Shown: positions 7,596-15,554 of the stretch, piece after piece
Layout: each line of letters begins with the position of its first letter
Position numbering within the stretch: the stretch's first letter is position 1
Assembly (NCBI GenBank): GCA_029432795.1
Contig: JARNMJ010000045.1
Coordinates: forward strand, 1 to 36,380
Source: Pontiellaceae bacterium B12219
Lineage (GTDB): Bacteria; Verrucomicrobiota; Kiritimatiellia; Kiritimatiellales; Pontiellaceae
Length of the DNA stretch: 36,380 nucleotides
Direction: 5' to 3'
The notes under the pieces: generated by a model
Told to the model about the DNA's origin: nothing
What the model saw: the letters and a program-made list of their open reading frames with translations, nothing else
Database searches by the model: none
Made by a program: the position numbers and the translations under genes

Positions 7596-9896
7596 TCATT
7601 GAACCAAGATCACACGATAGAAGCTCGCATTATTGGTCATTGGAGATGAGACCACCATTGGAGACGTTGCCAGAGCGGCAAGATCCGTCACGACCTGCCA
7701 GGAATTAGATGAAATCAGGTCGTCACTCGATTCAACCCGATAATGCTGCCCAACAGTCCCCGAAAAGCTCACCATCAAATTGCCGTTGGATACCGTCAAC
7801 CCCGGCTCAAATACCGGAATATGCGGACCGCCAGATACCGTCGGGACGCCGAAAATATCGATTTCACGCCCCACCACAACTCCGCCGGCATTGGCATCTT
7901 CCGTAATGTAAAACACAATCGATTTGACGCCGGAAGCCATTACACCTCCGGAATCCTTGCGAAAAGAAACCGTCGTCCAATACGATGCAGGCGAATTCGG
8001 CGCCCAATGCTCCGGCCCGGCCAAAACCGCTCTTGAACCGTCAACAAAGATTACGATGATCTTATAGCCCTGATTCGCACGGCCACCGGAACCGGTCGTC
8101 CATCCAAAGTAGGAGTCAATGCCCGTTAGATCGTAGCCCAATGTATTGACGGAGGTATCGAACGTCACTGTGATCGTATTACCACTACCCATCGTCACTT
8201 CGCCTGAATCAGATGAATCGCCGACATCATTTCCAGCTGTTCCGTTGAACAGTTGCGCATGTTCATTAGCCACTTCATTTCCACCCGTGGCGGAACTGCT
8301 GAGATATTGAGTCTGCGCCAAATCGTTGGTACTGACACTGGGTGCCGAACTGGACCCGGAAGCCTCGTATACGATCCCCGGAAGAACAGGAAGCGATTCG
8401 GTACCCGTCGGAACTCCAAAAATATCAATTTCGCGGCCGATCACTACCCCTCCGGCATTCGCATCCTCCGTAAAATTAAACGTGACCGACTTAACTCCCG
8501 AGGCCATTACACCCCCGGAAACCTCTCTGAACGAAACCGTCGTCCAATACAACGCAGGCGAATTCGGAGCCCAATGATTCGGCTCGACCAATTTGGCACT
8601 GGAGCCGTCCACATAGGTCACAATAATCTCATACCCCTGATTCGAGCGTCCCCCGTTACCGGTCGACCATCCAAAGTAGGAATCAATTCCGGTGAGATCG
8701 TACCCATCAGCATTAACTGATGTATCCAGAGTCACCGTAAGCGTATTTCCGCTATCCAGCGTCACTTCACCGGGGTCGGATGAATCGCCGACAGTATCCC
8801 CGGGCGTGCCATTGAAGAGTTGTGCATGCTCCCCGCTATTGCCCAATTCATTTCTTCCCGTGGCGGAACTGCTGAGATATTGAGTCTGCGCCAAATCGTT
8901 GGTGCTAACGCTTGGAACCTCTGTTTCTTCGGATCCGGAGGCCGTATAAACAATATTAGAAAGAACGGGCAGGTCTGGCGGCTGATAGAGTTCGTCCTGC
9001 GTTTGCTCAACCAGATTGATCGTGCCGTCCTCATTAAAAGTGACGACATCGAAACAAATGGAACGATTCGTTTCCAACCCTCCGGAAAGGTCTGCGTTGT
9101 GATAAAACAGATACCATGTCCCTTTATACTCCACAATCGAACCATGCGAGGTATAGGAACTCGTCTTTTCCAAAATAACCCCTTTGCTTTCCCATGGACC
9201 CAGCGGACTGTCGCTCATGGCATACCGCATCTGATGACCACTGGTCGTACTATCCGGATAGATGCAGTAATAAATCCCTTCCCGTTTGAAAACAAAAGGA
9301 CCTTCACGGTGCGCGTAAAGCTCTTCCTGCCGAACCATCTCACCGTCAATCTCCACCATATTCTCTTTAAGCCTGGCCGCATGGCATTGTTTGTCTACCA
9401 CGGCATATAAATAGGCCTGTCCGTCATCATCGATGAACACACAAGGATCCGCATAGGTCGTACCGCCATTCACAAATCCCTGCACCGTGAAATCAGAAGC
9501 GGGATTCGTGCTGGTGGCGATACCAATTTCCCACACCCCATCATTATTGGTATGAGGAAAATAATAGTAGTAGATCCCATCTTTATACGCACAGTCCGGT
9601 GCCCACATGGACCCCGACACATCGCTCCAGTAGACATCCCGTGAATGCAGAATTTCTCCATGATCGGTCCAGTTGAGCATATCGTCAGTGGAAAAGACAT
9701 GATACCCATCCATGGACCGATAGTTTGTTGATCCTTCAATATCCGTTGAAGGATAGACATACAGGCGGCCATCATCCCATACATGAGCGGACGGATCGGC
9801 GGTGAACATGTGTTTAATAAATGGATTCGTGGCTCGTTCTGCTGCATGCAGATTTCCAATGAAACAAATGACACATATAATAAACAGAACTCTCAT
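7596..9896 (-). CDS. GH43-like glycosidase with duplicated C-terminal beta-domain
   Basis: 766 residues. Signal peptide (about 19 residues, ending HAA), then one GH43-type five-bladed propeller to about residue 300 with base Asp34 in TADPSAHVW, DPCVFIDDDGQAYLY, and acid Glu in HREGPFVFK. After it come two copies of a roughly 190-residue unit (about 307-498 and 499-688), each with SVSTNDLAQTQYLSSSATG, GYDLTGIDSYFGW, HWAPNSP and GGVVxGREIDIFGVPT. This unit matches no family I can name and may be a carbohydrate-binding beta-sandwich. The last 75 residues form a module with YRVESSDDL and a terminal SFYRVILVQ. AAAGGAAA precedes the ATG. The propeller is a close paralogue of the first propeller of the downstream gene, so the pair arose by duplication followed by different tails. 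The 33-bp motif lies 143 bp upstream. Likely an exo-acting side-chain enzyme. Confidence 0.85.
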   Translation of the reverse strand: MRVLFIICVICFIGNLHAAERATNPFIKHMFTADPSAHVWDDGRLYVYPSTDIEGSTNYRSMDGYHVFSTDDMLNWTDHGEILHSRDVYWSDVSGSMWAPDCAYKDGIYYYYFPHTNNDGVWEIGIATSTNPASDFTVQGFVNGGTTYADPCVFIDDDGQAYLYAVVDKQCHAARLKENMVEIDGEMVRQEELYAHREGPFVFKREGIYYCIYPDSTTSGHQMRYAMSDSPLGPWESKGVILEKTSSYTSHGSIVEYKGTWYLFYHNADLSGGLETNRSICFDVVTFNEDGTINLVEQTQDELYQPPDLPVLSNIVYTASGSEETEVPSVSTNDLAQTQYLSSSATGRNELGNSGEHAQLFNGTPGDTVGDSSDPGEVTLDSGNTLTVTLDTSVNADGYDLTGIDSYFGWSTGNGGRSNQGYEIIVTYVDGSSAKLVEPNHWAPNSPALYWTTVSFREVSGGVMASGVKSVTFNFTEDANAGGVVIGREIDIFGVPTGTESLPVLPGIVYEASGSSSAPSVSTNDLAQTQYLSSSATGGNEVANEHAQLFNGTAGNDVGDSSDSGEVTMGSGNTITVTFDTSVNTLGYDLTGIDSYFGWTTGSGGRANQGYKIIVIFVDGSRAVLAGPEHWAPNSPASYWTTVSFRKDSGGVMASGVKSIVFYITEDANAGGVVVGREIDIFGVPTVSGGPHIPVFEPGLTVSNGNLMVSFSGTVGQHYRVESSDDLISSNSWQVVTDLAALATSPMVVSSPMTNNASFYRVILVQ
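7841..8975 (-). repeat. Tandem duplication inside the GH43 gene
   Basis: Two copies of about 560 bp (about 7841-8390 and 8408-8975) are offset by 567 bp. The best conserved stretch, near 8282-8328 and 8864-8911, is almost identical at the DNA level for over 40 bases. The duplication adds one whole protein unit and keeps the frame. Confidence 0.8.
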
Positions 9897-10397
9897 TTCA
9901 TTTCCTTTAGCTTCCGTAGCTTGAAATTATTTTTTCACCATTATAAACCGGTTGATCCTAAAAACTGCCGGCTTCAGGAACATCGTATTGTCATGACCGC
10001 TCAAAACCCAGCAGCCAGACTCCGGACGGTCTCTTCGAATACCTATACACAGGCAAACAGAGAGTTAGGACACCCAGGAAATAAAAAGGAATAAACCTCC
10101 CTCTTCAGCATAAAATTCCAGCCTCAGATACTCGCCAGAAAAAGGTAAGCATATCGGAACCGAAGCTTTACCAAACCAACCACATTTAAAACACATCTCG
10201 CCCAAATCATCGACGCGAATGGAGACAGGAAACTTTACGCGTAAACCACGCTAAAATTTACCTTTTAGAAATTCCCCCGATCAGAGTATCACACAGAAGC
10301 TGAGATTAACGCCGTCTTCGATCATGCGGGTCGGCCCCCAGAGAAAACAGAGCTCCATAATTTTTACGATCCGTATCCGATTTTCCTTATCCGAATC
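9897..10397. other. Intergenic region upstream of the single-propeller GH43 gene
   Basis: 501 bases without a gene. It holds the 33-bp motif at 10040-10072. No intrinsic terminator was found after the lyase gene that stops at 10398. Nothing else is recognised. Confidence 0.6.
10040..10072 (-). promoter_or_regulatory. 33-bp cluster motif, copy E
   Basis: Minus strand: TGTCCTAA, 13 bases, TGTGTA, 2 bases, GGTA. It ends 143 bp upstream of the GH43 gene at 9896 and carries the T-variant first box also found in copy F. Confidence 0.7.
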
Positions 10398-12665
10398 TTA
10401 TTCCCCTATCCCCAACAGCTCAATCGCATAAGTTCCTTCCGGAATATTAAGACTGACACCATCAGGTTGCGAAAACTCAACAGGAACGTTGACCCCGTTC
10501 AGTTTAACGGATGAAATAGCCGGAGCATAAAAGGTCACATTGCTCCCTGATGAAATAATCTGACCGCTCATTCCTTTTCCTGCAGCTGCAACCGTCAGAT
10601 ATACAACAACCGGAGTGTCCGATTTAAAACCCGGTAGAATATTCCGCTCCGATTCAAATGCGGTACCCTTTACGAAATAAGAATCCAACTGCCCTGCAAC
10701 TTTTCTATAAACGATATTTTCACCCTGAAAAGATTCCGTTTCATAATTTTCAACGGCTGTGCCCCTTGAAGTGAGCGCCACATCGACAACGTTTCCTTGA
10801 TGTATACGGCAACCGGTATACGCACCGGACCCTATCCGGTTCATGCTGCCGATCTCGTGGTCCTGATCACCGGGAAAAAGCACGGTGAGAATATCCGCTT
10901 TATGATTACGGGTTGAATAGTTGTTATACAAATACTCCGCCCGGTAATGGCGGGGCCTCATCTGATTCACCATCTCTCTCTTTTCAACTGAGACAGGAGG
11001 CGTCCCAAGAAAAGTGGCCAGCTTTACGTTGTTCTCACTATATAGCACCGGCCCCTTGGCCCCTTCTTTCACCTTAAGTTCCGACAAGTAGTGCGTTTTA
11101 TCTTCAACCGTTTCCACAATGGCCGTATTGGGGTGCCATACAATGTTAACCGTTGCACCGGAAGCATCGGTGGTTACATGGTCCATAGCAATATAATATC
11201 CGTTTGCACCCTCTGCAGCCTGTACAAAGATAACATCCCGGAAATGCTCCCCCTTTATGGCCGTTTTGCTGGACGCCCTGAAATATTCGATGCCCGTTCC
11301 GACCATCCCTTCCGTAATTCCATTGCCGCATTTACTCTGGTGTCTCTCCCCGTCAATCATTAATACATTTCCGGATTCGGAGTTATATTTAATGAAATCC
11401 CATGAGCTGGTGAGCCCCTCAGCGGAAGGGCTGTTATCCGGACCGGCATATCCGGAATTTCTTAAAATCCGCTCGCCATATCCTGACAGGCCAATCGAAT
11501 TGGCTTCATATTGGGCATGCCAATCCACATCATTGGTCATCGACAAAACACTCAAATATAACGCATCTGTTGATGGCTCATTCCCAATGAGCGCAGCATA
11601 ATTATCAAATAGTCTGCTGGGAGCCATTTCGGCGTCATTGATGTCGAATTCAATGGGGTTGTTTTCCGAAGCAGAACCCGCCATCATCACATAGGATAAT
11701 AAATATCCCTGAAGCGTTGCGGTCTCCTGCGACAGCCCTGCCTGCTCTTTCAGCTTCCACATCGCATATCGGTAGGCTTTGTCGGAAAAACGGGCGGCTC
11801 TGGCGATCGTTGGCGTCGATAGTTCAGTGCCGTTTATCGCCCAGGGTATTCCGTTCCCGCGGGTATCGCCATAAAACATATTCGCTCCAAATGGAGCCGC
11901 CGCATACCCATACATAAATTCATGCAGATTACGCATTCCCGGATTGCTGAAATAGTCGTGATACCCCATGTATTCCATCAGATCGAAAACAGAGTTTTTA
12001 GCCCCGCGTCCGATGTGATTAAATCGTCCTATAACGTACCCGTTACCTGCAGGGGAATACCCATCCGGGAAAAAATGGATCGCTAAATCACGATCATATT
12101 GTTTTTTTGCGGCCGCGAAGTTGGCTTCATCATTCGCGTATTTGTACCACATCATTCGCATAGCAATGCCATGCGGTTTCCATTGCTTTGTAACCAGCCT
12201 GAATATTTTATCCTTAATATCGCTCTCATAACGCACAAGGTCAGCTTCTTCGAGCTCTGGATGAATTACATCCAGCGCCAAAAGTGCATGTAAAAGTTCA
12301 TGGGATGGAACCGAAGAGGAGTCTGCCCCCGTACCAATGTTCATCGTTTGGATGCGGGTCTCGAACTTATTTTTAATCGCGGCTACATACCGGCTCTTAT
12401 TTTCCGGATCCAGGATGTACGCCAATGCGTTGGCTCCCATAACATCTCTGGTTTCACCATCACCCTGGTTTGCTATCGCAATCGCACTTGCTTTCATCGC
12501 TCCAAACTGCTCTGAAGTATCAGCCAATTCCCGCCAGTATGGATAATCGGCGGTATCGATAATATTCCCCGAAAAACCGGAAAGCGGCATAAAAACAAGG
12601 CCGCCGATTATTGCTAAAACACATCTGTAATGACTATCTGTTATCTTCATCAAAGGGCCCTTCAT
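10398..12665 (-). CDS. Heparinase II/III-like polysaccharide lyase candidate
   Basis: 755 residues. The signal peptide is visible after KITDSHYR (hydrophobic core ending LSGFSG). The N-terminal half is helical and resembles the alpha/alpha toroid of uronate lyases, with the run FFPDGYSPAGNGYVIG near residue 200 and NHIGRGAKNSVFDLMEYMG after it. The C-terminal half is beta-rich with DGERHQSKCGNGITEGMVG and RPRHYRAEYLYNNYSTRNHK, like the antiparallel sheet domain of heparinase II/III, alginate or ulvan-type lyases. Such enzymes cleave next to uronic acids by beta-elimination, here probably outside the cytoplasm. The PL family cannot be fixed by eye, and a hydrolase on the same fold is possible. 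GGAGG stands 10 bases before the ATG at 12665, supporting that start over the ATG at 12650. The 33-bp motif lies 208 bp upstream. Confidence 0.6.
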   Translation of the reverse strand: MKGPLMKITDSHYRCVLAIIGGLVFMPLSGFSGNIIDTADYPYWRELADTSEQFGAMKASAIAIANQGDGETRDVMGANALAYILDPENKSRYVAAIKNKFETRIQTMNIGTGADSSSVPSHELLHALLALDVIHPELEEADLVRYESDIKDKIFRLVTKQWKPHGIAMRMMWYKYANDEANFAAAKKQYDRDLAIHFFPDGYSPAGNGYVIGRFNHIGRGAKNSVFDLMEYMGYHDYFSNPGMRNLHEFMYGYAAAPFGANMFYGDTRGNGIPWAINGTELSTPTIARAARFSDKAYRYAMWKLKEQAGLSQETATLQGYLLSYVMMAGSASENNPIEFDINDAEMAPSRLFDNYAALIGNEPSTDALYLSVLSMTNDVDWHAQYEANSIGLSGYGERILRNSGYAGPDNSPSAEGLTSSWDFIKYNSESGNVLMIDGERHQSKCGNGITEGMVGTGIEYFRASSKTAIKGEHFRDVIFVQAAEGANGYYIAMDHVTTDASGATVNIVWHPNTAIVETVEDKTHYLSELKVKEGAKGPVLYSENNVKLATFLGTPPVSVEKREMVNQMRPRHYRAEYLYNNYSTRNHKADILTVLFPGDQDHEIGSMNRIGSGAYTGCRIHQGNVVDVALTSRGTAVENYETESFQGENIVYRKVAGQLDSYFVKGTAFESERNILPGFKSDTPVVVYLTVAAAGKGMSGQIISSGSNVTFYAPAISSVKLNGVNVPVEFSQPDGVSLNIPEGTYAIELLGIGE

Positions 12666-12873
12666 CTCGAATAAACCTCCAGAACTTTTCGATAACCTGA
12701 ATCCAGCCAGTCAGGCCGGATTTTTATTCACTCACTCGTTCTATTGGAAAACATCACTGCTGAAAAAAACTTCGCCTGCGTCATTAGAACGCAGGCATTA
12801 TTTTTATAAATACATCTGTTAAGTACAAAATCTCATAATCATTCTAATGGGAGAATTCCATCGTCTCATTTGT

Positions 12874-12906
12874 TAACAGTACACATCCCGGCTGCCGATT
12901 GGGACA
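12874..12906 (-). promoter_or_regulatory. 33-bp cluster motif, copy D
   Basis: Minus strand: TGTCCCAA, 13 bases, TGTGTA, 2 bases, GTTA. It sits between the terminator of the previous gene and the lyase start, where a promoter is expected. Confidence 0.7.
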
Positions 12907-12965
12907 CCTGTTGCAGTCCAACTCATGTTCAGATTCGCTTCATTCAACACCCTGCCATCGACGTG

Positions 12966-13001
12966 CAAAAAAAACACGGCACCTGGTCGCGGCACCGTGT
13001 T
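12966..13001 (-). terminator. Intrinsic terminator after the GH-A/CBM96 gene
   Basis: On the minus strand AACACGGTGCC, a 7-base loop and GGTGCCGTGTT form an 11-bp stem (two G-U pairs), followed by a run of eight T. It lies about 105 bp beyond the stop at 13107. Confidence 0.9.
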
Positions 13002-13015
13002 CAGCATTAAATTTA

Positions 13016-13038
13016 TTTCCCGGCGCTTAACCGGGAAA
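13016..13038. repeat. Hairpin TTTCCCGG-N7-CCGGGAAA
   Basis: A perfect 8-bp inverted repeat lies between the GH-A stop and the strong terminator. On the minus strand it is followed by an AT-rich stretch rather than a T run. It may be an auxiliary terminator or a 3'-end stabiliser. Confidence 0.6.
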
Positions 13039-13106
13039 CAATCGCGCTTTATTTTCCCGAAACAAAATTAATCACCATTCCTTCAAACGGAACCCACTTC
13101 CGCAGT

Positions 13107-15362
13107 CTACCTTTGCATGGCGATGATTAACCCCGGCCGAAGCCCTTTATCCGTATGCTCTTTCGTCGCTAGCTGAACCACACGTCCGTCATAGTGATAC
13201 TCGCCCTGCGTATAATAGGTATCGTTTGAATATTCATTCACATTATAACGGACAATGCGCACAACCACGAACGTCACATCCAGCGGAACCTCTCCCTCCA
13301 TAACGGACTGCAGATAATCGGTTACATCCAGATAGTTCGGAGTAAATTCCGATGAATGAAAGGACACCGCCCCAACAAACTCGCCACAAAGCCCCAATCC
13401 CGTTCCAACACCACTGGTAAACCCGGCATAGTTGTCTTCAATATCCACCATATCACCGGTTCCATCCGTCGTCCCCATTGTGTTTTTATCCACATGGTAC
13501 CGGCCCAATCCCGGCGCATCGGCCCATTCCATTCTGGAGCTTTCGCTCCAGTCCGCATTCTTCACGGCATAGACATGCAGAATCTCACGTTCAGATGAAT
13601 CCGGCCCACGGTTTCGCCCCGAGAGCTTCAACAGTGCTTTTCCTATATTTCCTGTTTCATCCATACGAAAACGCACCAGGCTTACGCGCCGCTGTTCGGG
13701 GTCGGAATGGTGATTGGAAACATTCATCGTGGAGGAAGAACCATACAGCCGGGTCTCCTTCACCATCTTGGTGCCATCATCGGAAGGAGCAATCGAACGA
13801 TAAGGCGAAAGCGATCCTGCCATGGGAACCTTAATCAAAAATGCGGTATAGTTCGGAGCATCAAATTTAATGCGTTTAAAGGTATTCACCCGCAGAATAT
13901 CAGTCACCTGCCCGGTATTCTTCTCATCCACCCGATGCAGGCTTACCACCGTATCGGCCTCAACATCCAATGCACTCAGATCAATCGATACCGACACCTC
14001 GGTTTCAGAACAATTGGAACCGTAAATATAGTAGACCTTATTTTCCTCATCCACCGCAGCAACGGTACGGCGGCGATCGTCCGCACCCGAAGTCACCGAA
14101 ACCGGAATCAGGGGTTTTCCGCCACGGAAATGACGGGCATACAGTTGATAGCAGGCTCCTCCCCGCGTGATACCGCCATAATTATACGGCGGCTTTTGGC
14201 TGACGTAACTCAGCTTATTCCCCAATCCAATCAAAGGAGCCCCGGATTGACGTGCTCCCAGCTTAAAAACAAATATTCCCCCGTCATCGCCTAATCCTGC
14301 GGGACCATGAACGGCAGAGGCTTCCAGAATCTGGGCCATGCTGATCCCAAATAACAAATCCTCTGTATCAAGACCTCTTCGGTCAAAATTTCCGCCTGTG
14401 CTCGTATTGTATTCCGTAATCACCAAAGGAATATCCGCACTGGGATCATTCTTTGCATTGGCAATATCGGCGCGTGCATTCAGAATAATTTTCTGTGAAT
14501 CCGCAGCATTCTGCCCATAGCGATGAAAGTGATACGTCCCGTAATTTCTCGGGTTGTTCACATCATACCGACCATAGAGATCATACTTCACTTTATTCCA
14601 GGAAACACTGCCCCAACAGTGAATGTCCTGATCGGGATGCGTAAAGCGGTAATCCCAATACACCCCCGGACAGTTAGGCCCGCAAATATTCAGCGTTAAG
14701 TTCTTTTCAAAATGTGTATTCACATCTTCCATGGCCTTGCGCATCGCATCGGCGCAAACCAGCCAGTGGCTCTCCCATGGATCATACGTTATGTGAGCAT
14801 GGGGTTCATTGCGAAAGGCATACATCGTCACATCATACTGCGAAGCGAAATGGTAGACCATCGTGTACCAGTATTTCCAATACGTAAACGTTTTCACCCA
14901 ATCGCCCGTAATTGGGGTATCGCTGATAAATGTGGTATTGTTTATTAACGGTTTGATATTCCGCTCCGCTAAATGCTGCATATGTTCCGGCATCCCGTCT
15001 TTTTCGAACTCATCATAAAAATGAGCCCAATCGATGAAAAAATTGCCGGCTGTGGCCTGCCGTGCAGGATTCTGCCGAATAGCTTCAGTCGCGGCATCAA
15101 ATGCAGCCGCCGACGTGATGCTACTGTCATCCGCCAAGGAAGAAAAAGAGGGTTTAAACCAGGTTCGATGTTCAGTAATGCCATACCAATTGAAATAATC
15201 ATACCCGGTCTGAAGAGCAAGGTCACCGCTGGCTCCCATGATCTTCGGGATGCGATAGCCGTTCGGAGGCTCCAGAACTATTGAATATTCCTCCGGAGCA
15301 GAACCCGCCGAAGTTACCAACAAAGCGGCGATTCCTGCCACCCAACCTATCGTCTTCATCAT
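13107..15362 (-). CDS. Clan GH-A-like glycoside hydrolase with CBM96/DNRLRE-type tail
   Basis: 751 residues. Signal peptide of about 21 residues (MMKTIGWVAG, ending SAGSA). The first 400 residues read as a (beta/alpha)8 barrel of clan GH-A: the acid/base Glu in FRNEPHAHI near residue 182 and the probable nucleophile Glu in VITEYNTSTGGN near 317. A beta-sandwich follows, typical of GH39/GH86-like proteins. Residues of about 550-751 form a DNRLRE/CBM96-like domain (RRVSLVRFRMDE, ALLKLSGRN, NADWSESS, LDVTDYLQSVMEG). The second GH-A protein here (23503-21476) has the same two motifs at nearly the same positions (about 178 and 311), so they belong together. GH39, GH86 and related marine families are the nearest I can suggest; the substrate is unknown. 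The 33-bp motif lies 49 bp upstream, and an intrinsic terminator follows. Confidence 0.75.
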   Translation of the reverse strand: MMKTIGWVAGIAALLVTSAGSAPEEYSIVLEPPNGYRIPKIMGASGDLALQTGYDYFNWYGITEHRTWFKPSFSSLADDSSITSAAAFDAATEAIRQNPARQATAGNFFIDWAHFYDEFEKDGMPEHMQHLAERNIKPLINNTTFISDTPITGDWVKTFTYWKYWYTMVYHFASQYDVTMYAFRNEPHAHITYDPWESHWLVCADAMRKAMEDVNTHFEKNLTLNICGPNCPGVYWDYRFTHPDQDIHCWGSVSWNKVKYDLYGRYDVNNPRNYGTYHFHRYGQNAADSQKIILNARADIANAKNDPSADIPLVITEYNTSTGGNFDRRGLDTEDLLFGISMAQILEASAVHGPAGLGDDGGIFVFKLGARQSGAPLIGLGNKLSYVSQKPPYNYGGITRGGACYQLYARHFRGGKPLIPVSVTSGADDRRRTVAAVDEENKVYYIYGSNCSETEVSVSIDLSALDVEADTVVSLHRVDEKNTGQVTDILRVNTFKRIKFDAPNYTAFLIKVPMAGSLSPYRSIAPSDDGTKMVKETRLYGSSSTMNVSNHHSDPEQRRVSLVRFRMDETGNIGKALLKLSGRNRGPDSSEREILHVYAVKNADWSESSRMEWADAPGLGRYHVDKNTMGTTDGTGDMVDIEDNYAGFTSGVGTGLGLCGEFVGAVSFHSSEFTPNYLDVTDYLQSVMEGEVPLDVTFVVVRIVRYNVNEYSNDTYYTQGEYHYDGRVVQLATKEHTDKGLRPGLIIAMQR

Positions 15363-15411
15363 TCACTCTCTATTTCAAAACTACACTACGCCTGCGTGCC
15401 ACGAAGTTAGA

Positions 15412-15444
15412 TATTCATAAACAGCGCACCGTAAAATTGGGACA
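15412..15444 (-). promoter_or_regulatory. 33-bp cluster motif, copy C
   Basis: Minus strand: TGTCCCAA, 13 bases, TGTTTA, 2 bases, AATA. It ends 49 bp upstream of the GH-A/CBM96 start, the shortest leader of the eight. It also separates the cluster gene from the kinase gene that stops at 15555. Confidence 0.75.
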
Positions 15445-15554
15445 TATACATTTGTTTTTTTTGATTCAATTCTGCAGCAGCTGTAAAAAAATTAACGCAC
15501 AGACCAGTCAAACCGAATACAATGTACATATTCGTTCAAGTAGCCCGGCATGAC

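Larger units (their letters stand above)
12666..13106. other. Intergenic region with terminators then promoter motif
   Basis: 441 bases without a gene. Read along the minus strand it holds a hairpin (13016-13038), an intrinsic terminator (12966-13001) for the preceding GH-A gene, then the 33-bp motif (12874-12906) for the lyase gene. The last 208 bases form a long leader with nothing recognised. Confidence 0.7.
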
